Positions 20,784-32,545 of a DNA stretch of 64,000 nucleotides are shown piece after piece. The notes beneath the pieces were generated by a model. It saw nothing but the letters and a program-made list of their open reading frames with translations, was not told where the DNA came from and made no database searches. How positions within the stretch are numbered: position 1 is the stretch's first letter; every line of letters begins with the position of its first letter. Made by a program: the position numbers and the translations under genes. This DNA is from Setomelanomma holmii (taxonomy: Eukaryota; Ascomycota; Dothideomycetes; Pleosporales; Phaeosphaeriaceae), in the NCBI GenBank assembly GCA_010015745.1, contig ML978165.1, forward strand, positions 186,001 to 250,000, read 5' to 3'.

Positions 20784-23700
20784 ATGGCCCAAACGACGCT
20801 GGACGAGTGGGCGAAGGACCCAGTGGACCCTGAGATTCGTGCTCACGTCTACAGTCTGATTACTGCTGTATGTTTCCCTGGGATGGTTGTTGTTGTTGCT
20901 AACGTTTGCAGCTTGGTGGCATTGGCGACGACGGGACATATTCGCTCGGTGACGACGCTTTGCTATGTTTGAAGGACCTACGAAAGTGGCTCAAGTTTGG
21001 CGATGGCCAGTTGAATCGACGGGATGTTGCACGATGCATGGCCGAAGCCAACCTGGTGAAGGGTGACTTATTGGAGATTCTCGCAAAGATCTCGCCCAGG
21101 GCAGTTGAGGACAAATGGAGGCACAAGCTTGCAGTCGCATCATGTATGACGAGTTGTGAACATCAAGGAATTGCTACTGATACTCGCCAGTGGAACTCCT
21201 AGTGCCGTTGACATGGCCATTCGAGATCGACCCGGCCGAAGCCACTGTAAACCACCACCGGCATGGACCATACATTCAGCTCGCACAGGTTGGCTACAAG
21301 CGAGCGATTCTTCAATTCGACCGCGACAGGACCTTGCAGACCGCCGTCAAGATCGCTTTGCCTTCGATGGCCGTACCGCTTCGCGAACGAACACCACGAG
21401 ATGAGGGCATCATCCGTATCGCGCTATACTTCATTCGCAATATCGCTATGCTTGCGCCGCCAGCCAGCGCTCCGATGGACATTGACGAGGCCGAGGTGTC
21501 GAGATCAGCGACAATCGACACGTTTCAGGAGCAGGACATCTTTCAGGTGCTCTTAAGCATTGCATCGAGCATAGGAGAAGACTTTGTAACACAAGATGTC
21601 ATCGTTCTCGAGATACTTTTCTTTCTCCTTAAGGGTATTGATGCAGAGAAGCTGTTCATGGAAGACAAGAAGCTGAGCAGCACGAATGCCAACGAGCTCA
21701 AGAGCCTGATGCAGAAAGAGAGAGCAATGCTCGCAGGATATGCAAGGCACGCACCAACACGCCACAATCGCTTTGGCACTATGATCTGGGTCAGGCGCGA
21801 CGACGAGAAAGTGACCACCATATCTGGGCAAGATGTGCTCGGCAAAGCGCAGGCTAGCATGCAAAAGATGGATCAGACCAAGAAATGGAACAAGCCACGG
21901 CGCCCTGGCAAGAAGCTGGACGGCGAACAAGAGAGAGAGGAATTCGACTTACCAGTAGCATTGACGTCGACCGCTCAGAAGCACATCAAGGCGTTCGTCG
22001 AAGAATTCCTCGACTCCTCCTTCAATCCACTTTTCCAACACTTGCGAAAAGCAATAGAGCGGGAGACTGAGCGTGTAGAGATTCGACACTCGAGACAGTA
22101 CTTTTACTTGGTATCCTGGTTCCTGCGGGCAGAATGTGCTCGACGACGCACAATGAAAGAGCGAGCAGCAGACCCTAAGAGCCCAGCAGTGTTAAGCGCC
22201 GAGGACGAGAGCTATGGTTTGGTTGCTGAGGTCATGAATCAAGAGACGTTCATCTTGTTGAACAGGTTCATGCAAAAGAGTCAGGATGAGAAAGCATGGC
22301 AGGATCTGAACGCGGGCATGAAATGCTTCACCCAGATCTTGCTTACGGTACACGAAATGTCTGAATCTGCACTCGACGACGATCAGGAAATTGCCGAGAA
22401 TATCCAAAATCGCATATTTTACGAAGAGGCTACACACGACCGTGTGGTGATGATCCTTCGGTCCTACAATGGGCAAGGTTTTGGCTACCTGGATGCGGTG
22501 ACGGAGCTTTCTCACGTCTTTTTGCGTATGCTAGAGCGCTACGCTAAGCAGAATGTGGACATGCAGATTCGGTCGAAGCGAAGGGCTCGCAAGATCAAAA
22601 AGAAACAAGCGCAAACGCAAGGAGGTGAAGGCGAAGAGGAGACCCACGTCTCCGAAACTGAAGATCTTCAGCAAGCACAGCGAACAGTCTCAGAACGGAA
22701 GTTCGACTTCAATCGGTTCGCTGCCAAATTTGTCAACCAAAGCAGCATCAACACCTTTGTAGCTTTCGCAAAGTATTACAGCGATCTCGACACGGAGCAG
22801 TTGAAGCGAGCGCACCGCTTCTTTCATCGTGTTGCTTTCAAGATGGAGCTTGGTGTGCTACTTTGTCGAGTCGACATCCTGCAGCTCTTCACGAAGATGA
22901 TGAAGGGTCCAGGTGGTCTGGACATGGAGTCGCCTGCGTACAAAGAGTGGGATGATTTCGTGAAGCATTTCTTCAGGCAAGTGGTAAAGAAGGTGCAAGA
23001 GCGACCAGAGCTGGTAGTGGAAATGCTATTCAGCAAGATCCCAGCAACCCTCTTCTTCCTGGAACACGGCTATGGGCGAGAAGTAATCACACGAACGCCA
23101 CGTGCGCCCGCCGAAATCGTGGTCAAAGCAGGCATGGAAGTGCCCGAGCAGATAGGGGTCGCCGTGGGCGTTCTTGTCAATCAGCAGAAGTCAGATGCTC
23201 TTCGTTGGGTTCGGGATGTGCTTACCTCCGCTGTGGAAGAGCGCAAAGCATGGGAAGATGAAGACGAGGCACGCAAAGCCCTCGCCGCTGCAGAGCGTCC
23301 CGAGGGCGAAGAGGTCGTGGAAAGTGTGGATGCTGAGACTCCAAAGCCTCCCTCTATTCGTGAGTATAGTCATGCTGAATATTCGAGACTAAGCTGACAT
23401 GCACCAGTACTCAAGCCGGATAGCGAAGAGCGTCGAGTCGCAATGTTCAAGGACAACAAGCTGCGCCTGTTACTGACTCTCGTTGGGTTCTCCCGTCTTG
23501 GCGAAGCGCACGACCCTGACGCTACCTGGATTATTCCTTCTTCCCTCACATCGTCACAGCTGCAGGAAGCGATCGATCTCATCCGCAAGTACGAATTCGA
23601 CCCACCGACGTACGAGGACGGCAAGTCCCCAGAAGATCTTCTTCGCTACAAGGCAGCTGCGACACGTAGCTCAGCTCGGCGCGTCAACTTTGACGACGAC

Positions 23701-24450
23701 GGTGATGATGGCATCGACAATGGGTCGGACGAGGATCATGGCGAGTATGCTGCTGACAAGCCCACGGCGAGAAGGCCTGATGGGGAACGGAAGGTGCTCA
23801 AGCGACGGAGGAGAGTCGCAACGCCCGTTGAGCTCGATGACGAAGAGAAGGATCGCCGAGCGGAAGCCCGTCGCTTGAAAGCCATTGAAAAGGCGGCCAA
23901 GGAGAAGAGTACAATGTTTGTTCATGACTCAGACGACGAGGACGACACAGAGAAGGACGCGGAGTTCTTTGCTCGAGAGGAAGCACTACGCAAAGAGATG
24001 ATGAGCATCTATAACAAGTCCCTGATATTAGGCAACACTGAGCCAGCGGCATCGAAGAAGAGGAGAGCCGAGGAGCCTGCTTCGAAGAGCAAGCGGCGGA
24101 AGACACCTCCAAAACGGAAGGCTCAGCCGTTCGCAGATAGTGATGATAGTGGCGATGAAGACATGGAGGATGCCAAGAGTGCGAGCAGCAGAGCTGTATC
24201 TGAGGAAGTCAGAGACGTGGTAGATGAGGAGAGCGAACAAGAGGCAACCGATACACCGCTATCATCTCAGCATGCAGCGGGTCACACGAGCGACGACGAG
24301 ACACCACGGAAAATGGGCGCACTAGATATCCACAGCAGCCAGAATGCCAAAATGGCAAGCGCTGATGATGAGGACGAGGAAGATGATGTGCCTGTCGCAC
24401 GAAGACCAGTGGCCCGACGTGCGTTCATCATCGACAGTGATTCGGAGTAG
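20784..24450 (+). CDS. TOF1: Topoisomerase 1-associated factor 1 (Timeless/Swi1 homologue)
   Basis: Four exons, 20784-20867, 20912-21143, 21191-23359 and 23408-24450, give 1,175 residues, close to the family size. The Timeless N-terminal domain covers most of exons 2-3: LGGIGDDGTYSLGDDAL, DLRKWLKFGD, LLVPLTWPFEID, YIQLAQVGYKRAIL. After a Lys/Glu-rich linker comes the second conserved block (NRFAAKFVNQSSINTFVAF, then HRFFHRVAFKMEL). The C-terminal third is acidic and basic, ending in RRAFIIDSDSE. Tof1 with Csm3 forms the fork-protection complex that pauses replisomes and signals the S-phase checkpoint in the nucleus. The start is the ATG 3 nt after CACC in the divergent promoter, and matches the conserved opening of the family. 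Confidence 0.95.
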
Positions 24451-24616
24451 GCTGGAGTATTGCATTTGGCTGGTGGAGGGTCATGATTGCATAGCGTGGC
24501 GTTGTCGGTTTGACATGATGCTTTGTATACCCTCTATCTCATAGCTGAACGTGTGTTTTCTACTCTTCTTTTGTCGTCCTGACGTCCTTTCTCACATTCA
24601 TTCCTTTTGAAGTCAC

Positions 24617-27071
24617 ATGTGCCGTAATGAGCGCTTTACGTGTCTGTCGTCACAGTTGCCGTTTGTCGAGTGCCTCGCACCTGCTGTGTTTACATCCCCA
24701 ACTTGCTCACCTAGTGCTAACCACCATCTCACTAAAGGTAAGTGCTTCTCCACACACGTTCTATGACACGCTATAGCCATGCTAACACATCCAGACCGAC
24801 AGAGATTTGAGCAGATTCGGGCTCGTTGGGAGGCTGCTCAGCCGGGCGAGGACGAGTCGGCAGACATGGTGGGTAGGAAGGTGTCCCAACAGCCGACGAG
24901 CGGTGCCACCCCATCCAATGCCGGCAGCAAGTTTCGCAGGAAGCTCATTCATGGCCTCGCCTTCATCTCCCATCCCCTTTCGCAGCGCAAGCTCACGCCT
25001 GGTCGACATGCTACCAGCAACGCCATGCTGGCAGTGACAGCACCCGCATCGAACACATTGATTCACCAGTGCGACGCGCCTCTTTCACCAACCCACAAGC
25101 CGGCATCACTAAGGCGACCGAATGGCTCCTCCGGCGAGTCTCCGACCCAAGCAGCTCATGAGAGCTTGATCGGAAACAGCGAGTCGGACGCGACCCCAAG
25201 AGCACTGCCTCGATCCCAAACCACCAGCTTCCTCCCGCGTCCCATTCGCACCGGTTCCGACGCGTCTATTCGAGCAGTGACAGATAGGACGACGAAATTG
25301 CCGCCTCTTGCAGTCATGCCTTACCCGAAGTTGTGCGCTGTGCCATCGAAGATCCCCACCCCAAGCCCTCCACTATCCGAGCGGCGCATCTCCAGTCCAC
25401 GACAGTACATCCATCAACATACCACGTCACAAGTCAAGCAGATCGCCGCAAGTCAAGCGTTCGCAGCATACAGTACTGGCTCTCCAACAAAGCCTGCAAT
25501 CAGGTCAAGGACCACGCCAAATCTGGTGAAGAGTATCAATTCACAGCGGCCAGCGAGCTACATGGCGCAAACAAAGGCAGGCCTCCAAAGAGTTGCAGTG
25601 GCACCAGCTGCGCAAAAGTCTCCTCTGCAAGAGAATGTACCCACAAGCAAGCGAATCAGCCATAGGCCATCCCAGATTTCGGAAAAGTCATTGCGGCCAG
25701 AGAGCCTAGCAGTTCCTACAACAATTGCGAGCAGAAGATCATTTGGGCCTGGTGCTACGCTGTCACAAGGCAAACAACCACATCAGGGCACTCCACTAAC
25801 CGCAAAGAAACAATTAAGCTCAAATCTTGCGCAGCAAACACCGCTTAGCACCGCGCTCGCGCAACCTCCACGCGTTGCGAGCAGTGGTTCCATCGCACAA
25901 CCTAGGCTGATGGGTCCTCGTAATGTTCCCACACCTACGCCGCCAACAGCCGAAACTCCAAGACCACCGCTGCCTCGTTCGAGCACTGAAAAAGACTTCC
26001 GAAGGAAAACGCTGGGAACGCCGAACGGTCTAGGTGGTGTTTGGAGGGCATCGCGGGCGCTGGCAGAAGCAAACTATGAGGTGAGAAGACTTCCACGCTC
26101 CTCCACTTTCCACGATTTTGGGACCAGTTCGAATTCTCTTCCACCAGTGCCACCCATCCCAAACCAGTACCGTACGCCTTCCCTATCGAGCCTCTTTCAG
26201 TCTTCCCTTTCGAAGTCCAACTTTAGGATAGTGTCGGACGCAGCGTCGTGCGAATCGATCCCGGAGGAGCCAACAGATCTGCTTGACGCCATGCCTTATA
26301 TACACATTCCAACGTCCTTCCGGACGCAGGCTGATCAGTCTCCGTGCCCTCAGACGTCGGACTCGCCTACTGGTCTGGATGCGCTGCCACCGCTGCGACG
26401 CCCTGAAGGACCGAGCATATCAACACCAAGCCTAGCGCCCACGGGATCCCAGCCAAGTTTGGCATACAGTCAGAGTGACCGACCATGGTCCATCTCTGAC
26501 TACCATTATGATGACAACGCTGACCTTGAGCCTCACTTACAGGTTAGAGATTACATGCCGCCTTTGTATTGGGCTGGCCGTTTCCAGGCGCGATTTGATC
26601 AGTGGCGAACCGAAGCCTTGCAGTGCGAGTTGAATCCACGACGTGAAACGCGTGCTGAAGGCCGGCTCATCGAGTGTCGTTTGAACCAGGAGAAGCTCGC
26701 TACCCACCATATCTTCCTAGACCTCCGAGATCTGTGCCTCACAGCCCAGGCTGCTGACAGTCTTTGGGTACGTGCTGAACTAATTGTTTCTCTGCGATTC
26801 ACTTATGCTCACACTCTCGTAGGAATTCGAGTTCAAGTACCGCAAGGACAACAAGCTACTCAACAACCCCGAGTACCCAGTAGCACCACCCCGTAAGCAC
26901 GACAATCAAGAGACTCACAAAGGAGCCTTCGGAAGAGCTGTCAGGAAGCTAACGCCGCGGAAGAGTAGCTTTGTGAACCTGCTGAAGGGCAAGGGTTGGG
27001 GCAAGACTGACGATGCCAAGGCACATGAGGCGCCGGAGCAGAGTGTGGAGACATCTTCGGGTAGCTCTTGA
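24617..27071 (+). CDS. Hypothetical Ser/Pro-rich protein with a conserved C-terminal block
   Basis: The clear part is a long frame to 26767, an intron with GTACGT and CGTAG ends, and a last exon 26823-27071 ending in TGA. The ATG at 24779 starts a 705-codon frame but lies within ATGCTAAC, which looks like the branch site of an intron 24738-24794 (donor GTAAGT, acceptor CCAG). If that intron is spliced, an upstream exon 24617-24737 with its own ATG joins in frame and the protein is about 780 residues; otherwise it is 745. Most of the sequence is disordered, rich in Ser, Thr, Pro and Arg. The last 170 residues (YMPPLYWAGRFQARFDQW onward, with LRDLCLTAQAADSLWEFEFKY and RKSSFVNLLKGKGWGK) look folded. 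No known domain is recognised. Confidence 0.75.
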
Positions 27072-27344
27072 CTGTCACATCACTGGAAGCGAAATGTCAT
27101 CAACATGTGTATCAATACCATATGAACAACGAGCATATCTGATCTCATCGCACCCTTGCAAAGAGACTCGAAACACGTCATATCATCCCCCTTCCTCCCG
27201 ATCCTATCAAATCCTCCCATCCACATCCCCGTCCTTATTCTCGTCTGACCGCACCTGAACCACTGGATCTAACTCATCCCCAAATTGCGCTCTCTCCCGC
27301 ATCCATCGCTCTACCAAGCACTCTCTGGAAAAGTCCTCCTTCAA

Positions 27345-27728
27345 TTATTTCACCTCGGGCATCTGCATGCGCAGCTTGTTAGTTAGGAAGATATCGTCCT
27401 TGTAGATCCCTTGCACCGCGGTTGTTGTATGGACCGGGTGTTCTCGCAATAGCTTGTGGAGCCGAGCGGATTTGGTGGTCGGAGCCCCCTGAAGTAACGG
27501 TTGAGTTTCAGTGGATGGATAGTGCTGGAGTAATGCGGGCACGAGGGTCGGAGAGGGTGATGGGATGGCGAGGGTGAGATTTGTTGTCTGTGCAGGCGGG
27601 TTTGTGGTGGTTGTAGTGGCTTCGCGTTGCCCTGGAAAAGGCCGCTTGCGGGTGTTGGGCGCGGAGTCGTGCAGCGCCGGAGCAGTTTGTGAGATGGGGC
27701 GCTTTAGTGTGGACATTTTTTTTGACAT
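27345..27728 (-). CDS. Small hypothetical basic protein
   Basis: A 127-residue frame starting at the first ATG of the stretch (MSKKMSTLKRP); a second Met five residues later is an alternative start. The N-terminal two thirds are basic and Thr/Pro-rich. The C-terminal 40 residues (ARLHKLLREHPVHTTTAVQ and then KDDIFLTNKLRMQMPEV) look helical and more constrained. I do not recognise a family. Codon use and composition resemble the neighbours, and 273 bp separate it from the convergent upstream gene. Confidence 0.5.
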   Translation of the reverse strand: MSKKMSTLKRPISQTAPALHDSAPNTRKRPFPGQREATTTTTNPPAQTTNLTLAIPSPSPTLVPALLQHYPSTETQPLLQGAPTTKSARLHKLLREHPVHTTTAVQGIYKDDIFLTNKLRMQMPEVK

Positions 27729-27953
27729 GTTGAGGATATTCAAGGTGGTGTGTCGCGTATTTTGCTTGAGTTTGTGCGATGCGGTGGAAAGTGAGCTGGG
27801 CTATGATATGGTGTAGTACTTTAGGCTCTTGTATCGCGATCCTTTGAGCTTATACAGAAAACAAGTTCAAGGTCGAGGAATAGACGTATTAAACACATAC
27901 ATTTGTTCATAACTGGTTGCGTTGGGAAGGGTCCTGTCCCAGATACGCTAGTG

Positions 27954-29495
27954 TTATTCTTCCTCGGATTCCTCTTCCTCGCTACCAAACCTCAACTTCT
28001 CGCACCCACACGGCCAGAGATGGTTCACCTGATTCCCGGGATATTTGGCGCGAAATGAGGTAAAATAACGCTCCATGTCGTTCCATGCATCCCGAGTATC
28101 CTGGTTGACTTCCTCTCCTGGCTTGATTTTTGGATAGGTAGGGTAGTGTTGCAGGATCTTACCGCGCACATCCAGATACTTCGCGTACGTGACCTCGTTC
28201 TCACGCGACAGTTGATGGCCGCGTCCCGTCCTACGATTTTGGTCGATTCCACAATTGCCGTGACGGCCGTGGGTGCCTTCGTTCAAGAAGGGCGGCTGGT
28301 TGTGTGGTTTGGGAGGCTTCCGGTCCCTTGGGTTATGCGCGATGGGTGTATCGTGCAGTGTCGGACGCAGGGCGTGTGAGCCTTCGATTGGCTTGCGCTG
28401 CCAGCTTGCTGTGAGGACCCTGTCCTCTCGATTTTCGGGAATTTGGACCACCCTTGAGGTTTCAGAGGTTTCTTGGACGTCCGGGTAGAGTTGCACATCG
28501 TTCATAAAAGCAAAGAGGTTTGCCTCTCGTTCTGCGTTTATCTGGTCTAGAAAGGTTCGCTTTGCGTTGCTTACCTGGAGAACACGATGTTCTGCGTGCA
28601 AGTTGTCTTCTATATGCGCTACCTTTGATTGCTGTGGCAGCTGTTCTTCTGCTGGTTGGGACTTCTGCTTCTTTGTCGTTTGTGGTGAGTACGGCGTTGG
28701 TATGTATTTTCGCCTGGGTCGCTTCCGTTTACCTATGGAGCGTATGTTAATAGACCTGATATACAATATATGTCAACGAAGGGTGAAAGCGCATGTGGCG
28801 CTGCATATATGTGACCTTTTAGTGTGACTTACTTGGTGCGTGACCGGCGCTTTGCTGGCTGGCCAACTTCACTTTGGAGCTGGTCACTGGGGCGACCTCG
28901 TCTTCATCGGAAGAGTCTGCTACAGTTTTTAGCGCTGTTTCAATATATCCTCAACCACGCATTACTGACCTTGTCCTAGCTTGCTGTCGGGGTTTGGTCC
29001 CATAGCAATCGTCTCCGCTTGCTCGATCCAATCAGCAATATACTTTTTGTCCCTCTCCTCTGCCTCAATTTGCTTCCTCTTGTCTGCGCCAGCATAGTCC
29101 TCGACGATATCCAGTAACTGGTCTCTGTTTCTGAGAAGAATGGCAGAAGACAGCCGGGCATATGGGCGGTTCCGGCCGTCTATATCGTAGAGAGGTACTC
29201 TTATTCCGTCTCCGTCAAAGTATTCTTGTCTTTCGTGTGCCATTATGGCCGCAGATGTTGTTTTCGTATTGCTGGCCACACCTGGTGCAACTGCGAGTTT
29301 GGACACTTCGAATCTCTTCTTTGGTATCGGTTTTGCCTGCGTACGACGTGAGAGATTGTGCGGACTATGTGGCTGAAATGTCACAGCCTTCTTCTTCTTC
29401 TGTGGCTTCTTGCGCTGTCCCTGTTGGGCGAGTGCAATTGCTTCGAAGTCATCGATAATGTTGGTCTGCCGGGCCTTGTTCTTGCTAGGATCCAT
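27954..29495 (-). CDS. Hypothetical nuclear-type protein, three exons
   Basis: Exons 29495-28970, 28934-28833 and 28732-27954 join in frame (introns with GTCAGT and GTAAGT donors, ACAG and ATAG acceptors) to 468 residues. The chosen start gives MDPSKNKARQTNIIDDFEA; an in-frame ATG 23 codons earlier adds a hydrophobic stretch and is less likely. Basic clusters (RKKPQKKKKAV, KRKRPRRKY) suggest nuclear localisation. The middle and C-terminal parts contain NEVTYAKYLDVRGKILQHYP and a terminal block LWPCGCEKLRFGSEEEESEEE with a Cys pair and acidic tail. No family is recognised. The first intron, 34 nt, is unusually short. Confidence 0.7.
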
Positions 29496-30696
29496 GTCAG
29501 TGGCTGTGACCAATAGAGCAAAAGGTCCAGAGATGGGAGAACGGTAAAAAAAAGACAAAGACACAATGAGTGGCTTGAAATTAAGGTGAGACTTTCGTTT
29601 GTCTCAAATCCAACACAATGTGGTAATTGTAGAACTAGGACGCATTCTTGCAAAACGGCCAATACAATGTAGGCCTCGCAGCCATGAGTGAATGCATTAC
29701 TTTGGAATCGCCTACATCGTCCGCATGCTGAAATTTGACCGATTGTAATCAGTGAAGTGCTCAACGTGGAGGCGCTTCGTGCGCTCAGACAATCTAGGAG
29801 AAGGACTTCTTGTTCGTGTCTCAACCATGCAAATCCTGAGACTAGAATCGCAATCTGACCGTGCTCATACGTAGGACTTAAGGACTGAGAATCTGTAATG
29901 ATGATCTGATAAAGTGAAAGAGGCATGAACTCCTAGTCAGGCTACTGACCTTTTGCCAGAGGACAGAAGGCACTTTAAGTCTGATGATATGCCCAGATAC
30001 ATATTTACGATGCTAAGGAGATGCTTGCGTTTGTGTACCGACAGTCTGCCCGTGGATCCAGTCATCAGCGAGGGTGACGAACAGGTGAGGGAGCAGGCTA
30101 GACTGGACTGTTACGGGATGCTAGAACCATACATAACAAAAAGAATGCAGTCGGGCGAGATAAGATGTATGCATACTCGTTTCGAATCGAATGTGATAGA
30201 AAAAGAAAAGACAGGAAAGGCGGACATGGTGAAGAATGGTCGCATAAATAGAATGAAGTCTGGCACGACGCTTGATAACTCGACGCAGCGATTGTATATA
30301 ACACATCGACTTCCAACAGATAAACAACATCACAAGAGCACTGTACATGTCGGCTTGATTCTCCTAGTGCACGTCTTGTCATGCAGTCCAAGGTGAACTA
30401 CATTGGCAGATTGGAGGCTGGCTGTTTCGTATACAACATCACCAGGGTATGATTTTATACCCTTTCGAACCCGGTAGTAAAGTTGCGATGCCAAAGTGTG
30501 GTACTATCTCGTGAAAGTTTGCGCAGATTGAGGTTGAAAGAAGCGAGGCACGTGGTATGAGCGGAGCCGGAAGTGCCTCGGCATGTCCAACCCCAGCCAT
30601 TCGGTTCGTCATATCGCGACTCGGTCGGCCCTCAACTTTCCTTCATCGAGACCTCCACGAGCCATTCCATCTGCCAGTGAGCAGCAAGTAGTCACC
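29496..30696. other. 1.2-kb spacer before PEX14
   Basis: No convincing gene. A 147-codon plus-strand frame at 29953 lacks an ATG start and any domain. The last 200 bp should contain the PEX14 promoter and leader. Confidence 0.45.
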
Positions 30697-31957
30697 ATGG
30701 TCCGCGAGGACCTCATAACGTCTGCCGTAAGTATTGCAGTCATTAATAGAAGCACGCACTAACTCGCAGCAGGTATCTTGTATGTCGCGACACCACCGCG
30801 CTCATGGCATGTGCTGATCTCCTATAGTTCTACAAGATCCGTCGGTCGCCAGTGCACCTCTGGAGAAGCGCATCGCCTTCTTGCAGTCGAAAAACCTCAC
30901 ACAAGAGGAAGTAGACGTCTCTCTTGCACGCGCCGCCGCCGAAGATCCCAGCCAGCCATCGCCTCCACCGCCCACCTCCGCACCACCAAACTATGCTTAC
31001 AACAGGCCTCCGCCAGCAGCACCAGCATATGGCTATCCGTCACAGGGCTACTGGCAGCAGCCGCCACCGCCAGAGTAAGATGGCTTTGTTACACGTGAAG
31101 TTTGGCAATACTGACGCGGACGCAGACCTCCCAAGCGCGACTGGCGAGACTACTTCATAATGGCGACAGTGATGGGAGGTGTAGGATATGGCCTATATTT
31201 CACCGCGAAGCGATACATAGTCCCTCTCATACAACCGCCGACACCACCACAATTGGAGCAAGACAAGGCTTTCGTCGATGAAGAGTTCAAGCGCGCCTTC
31301 GATCTCCTGGAACAGCTCAATACCGACACAGCCGCGCTCAAGGCATCGGAAGAGGCAAGGACAACAAGACTAGATAATGCGCTCGGCGAAGTTGAGAGTG
31401 TATTAGCCAGCCTGAAAGAGTCGTCGAAGCGACAAGGAGATGACAACAGGCGCATTGAGGATGACGTGCGCGGCCTCCGAGACTTGATCCCGAAGGCACT
31501 AGACGCACAAAAAGAGTCGGCAGATATAAGGCTGAGGGAGCTCTCGACTGAGCTCAAGAGCCTGAAGACCCTCGTCGGAAACCGTATGAACACAGGCACC
31601 CCTCGCCCCCCGACTACTACCCCTAGCTACTACGGCATGAACCAGTCACAGAGCGCCACACCAACACCGAACGTCAATAGCACATCTGGCACATCGACAC
31701 CAGCCCCACAACCGTCCTCGACCCCTGCTGCTACCGAACAGACCAACGGAAGCAACGCAGCCGAGCCGCAAGGAAGCAGCACACCTGCGGCTTCAGCTTC
31801 GACGCCATCGACCGAGAAACCGGCCCCATCATACGGCAGGCTACCAGCTGGTCGAGCTGCGATTCCAGCGTGGCAGATGGCGGCGCAGAAGAAGAATGAG
31901 GAGGCGGCCAAGAAGGATACAAGTGAAAGCGGTACAGCCGTTGATGCTAGCACATAA
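30697..31957 (+). CDS. PEX14: Peroxin-14, peroxisomal import docking protein
   Basis: Exons 30697-30726, 30773-30779, 30828-31074 and 31126-31957 give 371 residues. The N-terminal domain that binds Pex5 and Pex19 is MVREDLITSA-VS-FLQDPSVASAPLEKRIAFLQSKNL. Its sequence requires the second exon, which is just 7 nt (GTATCTT) and bounded by an AG acceptor and a perfect GTATGT donor. A Pro-rich linker follows, then a hydrophobic segment (IMATVMGGVGYGLYFTAKRY, residues about 105-125) anchoring the protein in the peroxisomal membrane. Next comes a coiled coil (FVDEEFKRAFDLLEQLN to about residue 240) and a Ser/Thr/Pro-rich tail. Pex14 docks cargo-loaded Pex5 at the peroxisome. The acceptor of the tiny exon is preceded by another CAG (NAGNAG), so a one-residue variant is possible. 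Confidence 0.94.
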
Positions 31958-32545
31958 GTCGCTAAATACCTCTGAAGCATGTTTGAGGAGTCTGAAGGAC
32001 TTCAGAGGCTAGCAGGGCGGTTTGATGAAACAACTTGGACCTGTTTGTCGCAAGAATGTGCAGTCCTAAGCACTTCCATATCTGGCGATTTTTTCGACAT
32101 ATGTATTATTTGAGCTTGCAAAGAGCGACTGAACATAAGCGTTTGTAACGTTTTCCAAGATATTAACAATCTTTTGGAGTCTGTTTTTAGCCCTTTTTCG
32201 CATAGGTGGCTCACTTGCAGTTGCCTCTACTAGAACGCTACTGCGCTACGTACGCGTCTTGGTTTACAACTGTACGTCATCATGATTGATTTCCCCTACA
32301 TCACCTTCACTCCCATGCCGCTCACAGAAGCTCTTCTTCACATCTGCCCCGTTCTCACTCTTTCAATTAACCGCATGTTTATCATCACCTACACGTCATC
32401 ACCTGCGTCGTCCTTCTATGTACACAAATAGCTCAGCCTTTCTTAATCTGATGCGGGCTTTGACACCATCATAGGCGGTAGCGTGATACATCCGGCTTGA
32501 GAGCATACGTTCTACCTAGCTTTCCAAGTGGTGTGACGTGGTCGG
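31958..32545. other. Spacer between PEX14 and the HET pseudogene
   Basis: About 590 bp, AT-richer than the flanks, with no supported gene. Confidence 0.4.

Noticed and set aside
29953..30396. 147-codon plus-strand frame before PEX14
   Set aside because: No ATG at its start and no recognisable motif.
30455..30490. Sequence resembling a tRNA T-loop on the minus strand (GGGTTCGAAA)
   Set aside because: The flanking bases do not pair into a T stem and no cloverleaf can be built around it.
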